Shown here: positions 54,669-62,700 of the stretch, piece after piece
Numbering within the stretch: the first letter of the stretch is position 1
Layout of the letters: each line of letters opens with the position of its first letter
Origin: Desulfatirhabdium butyrativorans DSM 18734
Lineage (GTDB): Bacteria; Desulfobacterota; Desulfobacteria; Desulfobacterales; Desulfatirhabdiaceae
Direction: 5' to 3'
DNA: 64,000 nt
NCBI RefSeq assembly: GCF_000429925.1
Contig: NZ_AUCU01000004.1
Span: forward strand, 124,001 to 188,000
Translations under genes and position numbers: made by a program
Notes under the pieces: model-generated
The model's database searches: none
What the model was told of the DNA's origin: nothing
The model's input: only the letters and a program-made list of their open reading frames with translations

Positions 54669-55265
54669 CTAATGGTAGTCGACAATTTCGACTTCATCGG
54701 CATGGCCATCCTTCCATTGGAAACAGATGCGATACTGTTGGTTGATCCTGATGCTATATAGTGCCTGAACGGAAAACCCGTTTTGGATAGAACCTGAGCC
54801 GGAGGGCGGGCTGTTTTGCGATGCAGCGGGAACTTGTCTGAAGCCGCCGGAGATCACGCCAAAGGCGTGATTGGGCCGGGCGTTCTCCAGGAGAAAACAC
54901 GATATAAACCCCTCATTCATTGGATTCGGCTTTTCTGGACGGATACGGACCCGCCCGGCCCTTACGATATCGGGCGGCTGAGTTTTCACGCTGTATCGCA
55001 AAATTGCCTGCCCGCAGGCGGCGCACTGCTCCCAATAGGGGGTTTTCGTTCAGGCACTATATTGATCCTGCCGATCGCCGCGCAGGCGCTCCAAGCGATT
55101 CCCCGGCGGAATGGCCAGCGAATCCATTTTTCTGACCCGGTTGATCTGATCCAATTTTCTCCTGGCGATCGGCCACAACGCTTGAGGACAACATTTTCTC
55201 GCTTCGCGAGAATCTTTGCCATCAAATATGTCTTCAGCGCCCCGATTACGAAAAGACCGTATCAT
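54669..55265 (-). pseudogene. higB: higB toxin interrupted by a 301-bp MITE
   Basis: The N-terminal part (55265 to 55062) encodes MIRSFRNRGAEDIFDGKDSR and on to DRQDQ; the C-terminal part (54756 to 54669) encodes YSIRINQQYRICFQWKDG and on to VEIVDYH. The halves join exactly in frame if the element 54759-55059 and one TA copy are removed, giving a 97-residue RelE/HigB toxin. The uninterrupted frame ends in the element after YSA. The toxin is therefore inactive. Confidence 0.88.
54759..55059. mobile_element. MITE-like element (301 bp) inserted in higB
   Basis: Ends TAGTGCCTGAACG and CGTTCAGGCACTA are perfect inverted repeats, flanked on both sides by TA (54757-54758 and 55060-55061). TA target duplication is typical of IS630/Tc1-mariner transposition. 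The interior, about 300 bp, has no transposase and matches 13431-13742 in opposite orientation. A transposase acting in trans is assumed. Confidence 0.9.
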
Positions 55266-55272
55266 GGTGCAT

Positions 55273-55301
55273 GCTATAATGACTCCCATTATAGCTGTCA
55301 A
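55273..55301 (-). promoter_or_regulatory. higBA promoter with overlapping palindromic operator
   Basis: On the minus strand TTGACA (55301-55296) is followed after 17 bases by TATAGC (55278-55273). The spacer is mostly occupied by the inverted repeat GCTATAATG and CATTATAGC (5-base centre), a likely HigA operator. The higB ATG is at 55265, about where transcription would start, so the mRNA may be leaderless. Confidence 0.6.
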
Positions 55302-55331
55302 GTTGTCTTTGGGAGTATTGTCTTGGGGACC

Positions 55332-55430
55332 ATGCAAGAAAAGGTTGACGAGTTGCGTAAACGGATGCAAAGAGAAGCGGACGATGGCGTCATTCGTTCA
55401 GAATGGCGTAACAGTGAAATCATTCGATAG
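55332..55430 (+). CDS. Possible small ORF upstream of ade
   Basis: Thirty-two codons (MQEKVDELRKRMQREADDG...) read as a charged helix, ending 17 bases before the ade start. It has the same strand as ade and no strong ribosome site. Could be a leader or chance frame. Confidence 0.25.
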   Translation: MQEKVDELRKRMQREADDGVIRSEWRNSEIIR

Positions 55431-55447
55431 GATAACAGGAGCATATT

Positions 55448-57256
55448 ATGGCCATTTCCAAGGTGAACCGGTTGCTGGCCGAGCGGGATATCCAGTCGCT
55501 GATGGATACGGCGCTGGGGAAGTCTCCCGCCGAGATTGTTGTCGTCAATGCCGATCTGGTCAATGTCTATTCCGCAGAAATCCTGCCGGATTGTGCGATT
55601 GCCATCCGAAACGGCTGGATAGCCGGGGTGGGCAAGCTGGCTCCCGGCTGCATCGGCCCGGAAACCCGGATCATCGATGCCGCAGGATATACCGTGATCC
55701 CCGGTTTCATCGAGGGGCATACCCATCTGGCCACACTCATCACCCCGGATCATTTCGTTCCGCATGCCATCTGCAGCGGCACGACAACCATCATTACCGA
55801 AACCATGGAAGCCTATCCGGTGGCCGGTCTGGATGGGGTGATGGATTTTCTGGCGTCGATGCAAGAGCAGCCCATCACGATGCTGGCCACAGCTCCTGCC
55901 CTGGCTTCCATCAGCCCGGCAGGTTCCCGGATTCCGATGGCCGATTTATGCGCCATACTGGATCATGAGGCCGTGATCGGCCTGGGCGAATCCTACTGGC
56001 AGGCTGTGCTGAAAGAGCCGGAATTGTATCTGCCGCGGTTTCGAGAAACCCTGCTTCGGGATCAGGTGCTGGAAGGGCATGGCGCTGGTGCAAGCGGGCC
56101 GAAATTGATGGCTTATGCGGCAACCGGGGTCTCATCCTGCCATGAATCCATATCCTGCGAGGATGCCATCGAGCGGCTGCGGCTGGGTATGGCCGTCATG
56201 ATCCGGGAAGGCAGCATCCGAAAGGAGCTGTCGGCCATCAGCGCCATTTTGGATCGAAACGTTTCCCATCGCAGGCTGCTCCTGACAACAGACGGGGTCA
56301 ATCCGCTGCATCTCTTGAAGGATGGCTATCTGGACGCCGTTGTGCAAAAGGCCATCGATCTGGGGTTTTCTCCGGTCGATGCCATCCGGATGGCCACACT
56401 GAACGTTGCCGAGCATTTCGGCATCGATGCCGTTGTCGGCGGTATCGCGCCGGGTAAACAGGCCGATTTGGTGATGATTCCATCGCCGGATCGCATCGAG
56501 CCTCAATGCGTCGTCGCCAAAGGAAAAGTCGTGTGGGAAACAGGCGATATAATGCCCAAAGCCCGGCGGCATGCGTTTTCCACGCATAGCCGCAACACCG
56601 TCCATCTCGGCAGCGCCGTCATGGATGCTTCTCGGTTCAAAGTCGATGCGCCGAAAGGGGCGTCGGCATCGGAAGTCCGGGTGATGAAGCTCATTACCGA
56701 ATTGGTGACCAAGGAGACGCGGGAGCGGATGCCTGTGGTGAACGGTCAGATTTGCTGCGCTCCGGCAAGCGACATCTTGAAGGTGGCGGCCATCGACCGG
56801 CGGTATACGCCTGGGAAAACGGCTGTTGGCTTTATTCAAGGCTTCGGGCTGCGAAGCGGGGCTTTTGCCACCAGCGCTGCCTGGGATACAACCGATATCG
56901 TGGTTGTGGGCGCGGATGATGCCGACATGGCCATGGCGGTTCAGCGGATTCAGGAAATGCAGGGCGGATTTGTGGTGTGCGACCAGGGGAAAATCGTTGC
57001 CGAGCTGGCCCTGCCGGTGATGGGGCTCATGGCGGATGAGCCTGCCCTGGTGATCCGGGAGCGGATGGAGGCGGTAACCTCCGCCGTGCAGGCTCTTGGA
57101 TCGAAACTTTCCGACCCGATGCTCACCCTATCGACCCTGACGACAGCCGCCATTCCCTATTGCCGGATTTCGGAGGAAGGCCTGTTCGATCTCAAGAGCG
57201 GACGGTATCATCCCGTTGTGGTCGAATCAAGCGAGACAGCGATCGCAAGACAGTGA
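55448..57256 (+). CDS. ade: Adenine deaminase
   Basis: A 602-residue amidohydrolase that converts adenine to hypoxanthine. VIPGFIEGHTHLATL holds the metal HxH motif and TTTIITETME, AGLGE-like VIGLGESYW, KLMAYAATGVSSCHES and LLTTDGVNP supply further ligands. The C-terminal domain (GFIQGFGLRSGAFATSAAWDT) is typical of Ade. GGAG 9 bases before the ATG. Its 3' end overlaps the converging GDPD gene by 65 bases. Confidence 0.92.
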   Translation: MAISKVNRLLAERDIQSLMDTALGKSPAEIVVVNADLVNVYSAEILPDCAIAIRNGWIAGVGKLAPGCIGPETRIIDAAGYTVIPGFIEGHTHLATLITPDHFVPHAICSGTTTIITETMEAYPVAGLDGVMDFLASMQEQPITMLATAPALASISPAGSRIPMADLCAILDHEAVIGLGESYWQAVLKEPELYLPRFRETLLRDQVLEGHGAGASGPKLMAYAATGVSSCHESISCEDAIERLRLGMAVMIREGSIRKELSAISAILDRNVSHRRLLLTTDGVNPLHLLKDGYLDAVVQKAIDLGFSPVDAIRMATLNVAEHFGIDAVVGGIAPGKQADLVMIPSPDRIEPQCVVAKGKVVWETGDIMPKARRHAFSTHSRNTVHLGSAVMDASRFKVDAPKGASASEVRVMKLITELVTKETRERMPVVNGQICCAPASDILKVAAIDRRYTPGKTAVGFIQGFGLRSGAFATSAAWDTTDIVVVGADDADMAMAVQRIQEMQGGFVVCDQGKIVAELALPVMGLMADEPALVIRERMEAVTSAVQALGSKLSDPMLTLSTLTTAAIPYCRISEEGLFDLKSGRYHPVVVESSETAIARQ

Positions 57257-57989
57257 CCGGATCATCCGTAAAAATGCCATCGACGCCCATCTGCAGAACC
57301 CGCCCGATGTCTTTCGGATCATTGACGGTATAGGGCAGGACAAGTGCGCCGATGCGGTGGGCTTGTCGAACGGCTGCCGCATCGAGCAGGCGATGGTGCG
57401 GATGCCAGGAAAAGGCCGGGAGCGACCGGAAAAGATCGAGGGGATCGAAGCTTGTTCTGTGCCCGCTCAAGACGGCAAGCAGGGGGCGTTGATGGGCTGG
57501 CAATGCGGCAAGACGCTTCAGCGCAAGGGGGTGAAAGCTGGAAACGACAACGCTTTCATGCAAACCGTACTGATGGATGAGCTCGGCTACCTGGTTCTCG
57601 ATCGCATCCGGTCGATCTTCATTTTCTACGGCGTCCGCCTTGATTTCGACGTTGATACTGCATGTTTTGCCGATGGTCTGAAAGACCGTTTCCAAATCCG
57701 GAACCGGCTCCCCGGCGAACCGGACATCAAACCACGATCCGGCATCCAGCCGCCGGATATCTTCCCAGGAGGTATCGCGGAGCGGCCCTTTCCCGTTTGT
57801 GGTCCGATCGAGCGTATCGTCATGCATCACGACGACATGGCGATCCCGGCTGAGCGTTACGTCGAGTTCGATCATCTCAACGCCGGCGTCGACGGCCGCC
57901 CGGAATCCGATCAGGGTGTTTTCCGGATATTTCGCCCGAAATCCCCGGTGTCCGACGACGATGGGCCGGGAAAGCTCATCCATTCGCAA
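57192..57989 (-). CDS. ugpQ: Glycerophosphodiester phosphodiesterase
   Basis: A 265-residue cytoplasmic GDPD (no signal peptide). IVVGHRGFRAKYPENT with His14 and ELDVTLSRDRHVVVMHDDTLDRTTNG carry the catalytic Glu/Asp/His set. It hydrolyses glycerophosphodiesters to glycerol-3-phosphate and an alcohol. Start at 57989; an in-frame Met two codons later is an alternative. The last 65 bases run antisense to the end of ade. Confidence 0.9.
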   Translation of the reverse strand: MRMDELSRPIVVGHRGFRAKYPENTLIGFRAAVDAGVEMIELDVTLSRDRHVVVMHDDTLDRTTNGKGPLRDTSWEDIRRLDAGSWFDVRFAGEPVPDLETVFQTIGKTCSINVEIKADAVENEDRPDAIENQVAELIHQYGLHESVVVSSFHPLALKRLAALPAHQRPLLAVLSGHRTSFDPLDLFRSLPAFSWHPHHRLLDAAAVRQAHRIGALVLPYTVNDPKDIGRVLQMGVDGIFTDDPVTVLRSLSRLIRPQRDDTVRS

Positions 57990-58102
57990 GGAATGCCTCC
58001 TCTCTGCGATGACGTGACGTTGATGTCATTGGCAGCCGACCTCGACGGTCGAATCGACGGCCGACTTTGACAAATTGACCACAAACTGGCAAACATCTGA
58101 CC

Positions 58103-58654
58103 ATGATCCAGAGAAATCTTCTTCCATCGATTCTTGCCGCCATTTCGGATACCCCGGTCGTTTTTCTGAGAGGGGCAAGGCAAACCGGCAAAAGCACCTT
58201 GATGCTGCACATTGCGGAGCAGATGTATCCGGCCCGGTACATGACGCTGGACAACGCCGTCACCCTTTCCGCTGCGGCTTCGGATCCGGTCGGCTTCCTG
58301 TCGGGCCTCGAAAAACCGGTCGTCATCGATGAGATTCAACGTGTACCAGAGCTATTTCTGGCAATCAAGGAAGATGTCGACCGGAATCGTTCCCCGGGGC
58401 GCTACTTGTTGACCAGATCGGCGAGCAACGGGAGCTTGCCGAGAATTTCGGATGCCCTGGTCGGCAGAATGGAGGCGCTCACCCTATGGCCGCTGTCCTT
58501 GACCGAAAAGGCGGGTGGAACGATAAATATCATCGATGCGCTCTTCGATCCCTCCTTTCCGAAACCGCTCACCCCTGCACCCGATTTCGAGCTGTATGAG
58601 CACATGATAACCGGTGGATTTCCGGAACCTTTTGGGCGCCGTCCCCGCAGATGA
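58103..58654 (+). pseudogene. Truncated DUF4143-type AAA ATPase
   Basis: A 183-residue frame with Walker A GARQTGKST, Walker B VVIDEIQRVPEL and then LLTRSASNG, where the family normally has LLTGSAN. Full family members are ~400 residues with a DUF4143 C-terminal half; here the frame stops at 58654, just before the repeat at 58690. A broken gene is the best reading. Confidence 0.65.
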
Positions 58655-58679
58655 AAATCCGAGCGCCATTTCATCGGTA

Positions 58680-58781
58680 CACTCGGATCGTCATTCCGGC
58701 GAAATCCCGCCCGTGGCGGGAGTAATCCAGAACGCTGGCCTACGCTGGACCTTGTAGGGGCGACCGGCCGGTCGCCCCTAC
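58680..58781. repeat. Composite repeat with GTAGGGGCG palindrome
   Basis: CGTCATTCCGGCGAAATCCC to CCAGAACGCTGGCCTACG matches inverted 41950-42000. It ends in the GTAGGGGCGACCGG palindrome at 58754-58781. From 58782 to 58916 the DNA is AT-rich with no gene. Confidence 0.65.
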
Positions 58782-58916
58782 TGCACACTGTTCACTGTCT
58801 AAAGCATTGTCCTTGCTTTATAGCCAGCATTTTATCCCGTGTTCAATCCTGTGTTTTATCCTTGACAATCAAGTAGGGAAATAATACTGGTAATTTACAA
58901 TCCCTTTCGAACCCTG

Positions 58917-59102
58917 TCAGTTGGTGACGAAATGCAATTGTTTTCCCATCGAATCACCATAGATGTCTTTCAACTTATTTGCCTTTCCCCATTCTTTCAG
59001 ACTTCCTTCGCTTGCGCCCATTTCGCCCGTGTAATTCCAGCAATGAAAGCGTGTAACGTCTGCCGGTTGCCATCCTTCACGCTGGAGCACTTGAGGGATC
59101 AT
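58917..59102 (-). CDS. Possible 61-aa gene or gene fragment
   Basis: The frame from ATG 59102 reads MIPQVLQREGWQPADVTRFH and ends GDSMGKQLHFVTN, with coherent codons and tryptophans that look like a protein tail rather than a shadow. The frame stays open upstream to 59471, but there it turns into a probable shadow of the plus-strand gene. It may be the end of a larger lost gene. Family unknown. Confidence 0.4.
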   Translation of the reverse strand: MIPQVLQREGWQPADVTRFHCWNYTGEMGASEGSLKEWGKANKLKDIYGDSMGKQLHFVTN

Positions 59103-59274
59103 CGGCAAGACCCGCGCAACGATCAACGAAGTGCTTTCACTGAACCGAGTGCCCAAGGGAGTTCGGGATAAGAGCCATGGCAATCCGGCAGTCACCTGAA
59201 AAGTTGTGATCCATATCGCTAACATGAAAGAAACGCGGGGCATGCTTACAGCCTGAAAGAAGCTCCATGAAAAG

Positions 59275-59478
59275 ATGGCCAAGGAAGACAACGGGCAAAA
59301 GAGGAAAAAGAAACCCAAGGCTGCTGCAGCCCCATCGGATTTGAAAGACGAAATCGACAAAACGAACGATAAACTTGCTGCCATCGATCCATCGGCTTGG
59401 GCGGATGCCGAAAAGTCGGACTTCGTCGCATCCTTGACGAGCTTGAAGAAAACCATCCTGGCGCTGCTCAAGAAGTGA
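59275..59478 (+). CDS. Small Lys/Ala-rich protein, 67 aa
   Basis: A 67-residue frame with strongly protein-like codons: a basic N terminus (GQKRKKKPKAAAAPSDLKDE) and an amphipathic helix (DFVASLTSLKKTILALLKK). GAAGCTCC and a GAAAAG stretch precede the ATG. No family recognised. Confidence 0.5.
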   Translation: MAKEDNGQKRKKKPKAAAAPSDLKDEIDKTNDKLAAIDPSAWADAEKSDFVASLTSLKKTILALLKK

Positions 59479-59799
59479 AATGAGCGCCGGAAAAATGCGG
59501 ATAAAACTTTTTGGCACCATATAATATCATGAATGATATTGATAGGATAAGTGGTGTCGCTCGGACGACACCCCCCTTACACCAGTTGGGGTAATGGGTG
59601 CAAGGCTCATATCCTTAACTTCTTTAATTAATACAGACAACCAGTGTCTATTTTAACGTCAATATAGCCAAACACTTATTTAGCCGATGATTGAAGGTTG
59701 GGCTGAGAATCGAAGAAAAAACATCCATGCAATCAACAAAGGCAATGCATCTCAGGTAAATAGGCGTGCAGGCGATCCTAACGTTAAACCGATGAACAC
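59479..59799. other. AT-rich intergenic with palindromes
   Basis: 321 bases without a supported gene. 59523-59540 is the perfect palindrome AATATCAT-GA-ATGATATT, an operator-like site. 59553-59572 is a hairpin GGTGTCG/CGACACC with loop CTCGGA. AT content rises here towards the helicase. Confidence 0.5.
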
Positions 59800-62700
59800 A
59801 TGGCGAATGGCAACGTCTTGAACAGGAAGCAAGAAAATACTACTGAAACGCGTAAAGCAACTCGATTGGTGGATTATCTGATTCGGGTGGCGTCGTTGCG
59901 CTCAAAGTTGATACGCGATCTTGCTGAATATGAGAAGGTGCTTTGGCTCGCGGATATTCCGCATGAGCAAGGTTGCTTCGCACAGGCATGGGGCGAAGAC
60001 GAAGAACATGAACCGGACGAATGGCTGGAGGTGCAAAACCAGCGCGAGCCGGAATTGCCAGTTGTTCCCCCTCAATGCAAAGCATGGGTGAACCTTACGA
60101 CGCTGCGCGCAAAGAATGAGTTGCCCAACCTTCTCCCGGAAATCACAATACAAATCCCGAATCCTAAATGGCGCGAAGAATCTAACCAGCCGGAAACCAT
60201 ACAGCGCATCGAACATATTATCAATCATCCCGAGGTTCAACTAATATGGAATCGCTTCCTTGAGGACAAATGGTTACCTTGGAATAGAAAGCATAGTGCG
60301 TGGAAGAAAGTCCAGGAGGTTTATTCCGTATTATTTGCCATCCACCAGGGGCAACGCCGGCTTGGCGAGGAATACGAACTGGTGCTCGGTTTTGGTCTGT
60401 TGAATTGGCAGACGCCTACTGGCCATCGCGTCCGGCGTCATCTGGTTGTTGCGGACGCTATCCTGGAGTTTGAGGCCCGTTTGGGGAAATTCACAGTCCA
60501 CCCCCACACGGAGGGAGCTAAGTTGCGCCTTGAACTCGATATGCTGGATATTGAGGAACAACCGGCGCGCGCTGAGCAAATTGTGAAAAAGTCATTAAGC
60601 GCTGCCGAAGACAATCCTTGGGAAAAAGGTTGTGTAGAAGGCGCCCTACAAGCCTTGGTGCATTTGATCAATGCTCAAGGGGTTTATAAAAATTCACTTG
60701 AGACGGAAAATACTTCCACCTCGGTGAAGCCTATTGTGGAATATGCACCAGCTTTGATCCTGCGAAAGCGTTCTGCCAAAGGTCTTACCGAGACTTTGAA
60801 ACGAATCAAGGAACAGATCGAGCAAGGACAAAACCTTCCCGCTCAATTCGCAGACCTCGCGGAAATCCATACGAAGGAAAGCCAGGAATCTTCTATTGGA
60901 GCCGAAGAAGCCGATACGTCATTCGATGGCGAGATCTTTTTTCCTAAACTATCGAATGATGAGCAGCGGCGCATTATTGACAAGATTCGAACAGCGAACG
61001 GCGTTCTCGTACAAGGTCCGCCGGGCACCGGAAAATCTCATACCATTGCCAATCTGATTTGTCATTTGCTTGCAACGGGGCAGCGAACGCTCATCACAGC
61101 GAAAACGCCTCGCGCGCTCCAGGTTCTTGAAGGGTTGGTCCCATACGAATTGCGCCCCCTCTGCATCAATCTCCTGGGTAGTGGGCTTGAGGAGCGCCGC
61201 TCTCTCGAATCCAGCGTTGGCGGCATTCTCCGGAAAAATGAGGAGTGGAGCGCAGATCGCGCCAAAGCCGAAGGCCAAAAAATTGAAGAATGCCTTCGTA
61301 ATCTACGTGAAGAGAAGGTCAGGGTAAACCGACGGCTTCGCGACATCCGAGAGTCTGAAACGCATATCCAGTCTATTGCGGAGGGAGCCTATCGGGGGAC
61401 TGCAGCCAGAATCGCTGAAGCTGTGAACCGGGATCGTTCAGACTATGAATGGTTTACGGATTCGGTTCCTTTGAACAAGCCATGTCCAGTTACTGCAGAC
61501 GGTTTACGTATTATTCTTGAGGCGTTGCGACATTTCACTCCCGAAAAACACCGGGAATTATACCTCTCATGGCCTGAAGTTTTGCCATCTCCTGAACGAT
61601 TTGCCGAACTCGTAGGGGATGAGACCAGCGCGACTGAAGAAGAGCAAAATATTGCACTTGGAGCTGATGAGCGCATTGCTGGTCTCCTGGCAAAAAACAC
61701 ACCTCCGGCCATCCAAGCAATCCGTGACACTTCATCAATTGTTCTCGAGATGCGCAGGGGACTTCTTTCAACACCCTATCCATGGATAAACGATGCTTTG
61801 CGTGATATCCTGGGCGGCAATCCATTGCTTTGGCAAGCACTTTTACGGGTTACGTGCGATGTGATTGCGTCCACTGAGGAGCTTGTTGCAATCGCTGACG
61901 AGACTCGTGTCGACTTTCCGCCGTCAGTCGATCTCAAAACCTTATGTGAGGATGCCCGCAAGCTGAAAGAGCATATGGAAAATGGGGGAAAACTGGGTTG
62001 GGGGATGTTTCGGCCAAAGCTGGTCAAGGAAAGATTTTATGTCATCAAAAATGTACGGATCGCTGGACGCCCATGCTCGACGGCCGAGGATTTTTCAAAT
62101 CTTGCGGATACGGTGCATGTTCACATTGAATGCGAAAAGGCATGGGCTTTCTGGAAAGGACGAAACGAGAAAGAGGATGGGCCATATGCTCTCCAACTGA
62201 CGGCTCTCAGGTCATTACGGGACGCACTCGGAAACATCTTGGCGCTCGAAGAGCTCATTTTCAAATGCCGGGAAGCGATTAAACAATGTTCAGGCATGAG
62301 TGAGCCGGTGTGGGCCGACGAATCCCAAATAGAAAGGCTTGTGTCCTCGTGCCGTCTTGCATTGGCTCGAATCCACAAACAACTTGCCTCCGAAAAAATT
62401 CAGAGCATTGAGGCCCCGATTTCTCGAATGGCTGTCAAAAGCGGCGTTCATCCGGTAACGCATGAATTACTGAGAGCCATTTACAGTCGTGATATCAATA
62501 AGTTCTCGATGTGCGCGAATAGGATTCAGGATTTGGAGAAGCAGCGCGAACGCCTTCAGAAGATGGAAAAAGATCTCTCTAATCTGCGTCGTTTGCTCCC
62601 ACAGTTCACACAAGCCATTGAACAGACCTTTAACGAGCTATATTGGGAAGAACGGGTTCAGCGCATAGATAATGCTTGGCATTGGGCGCAGGCGCGTTCA

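Noticed and set aside
59781-59800. CCTAACGTTAAACC resembles an integron attC core (GTTRRRY)
   Set aside because: The partner R box fails at one position, no opposite core or hairpin geometry was found, and no integrase or cassette array is visible.
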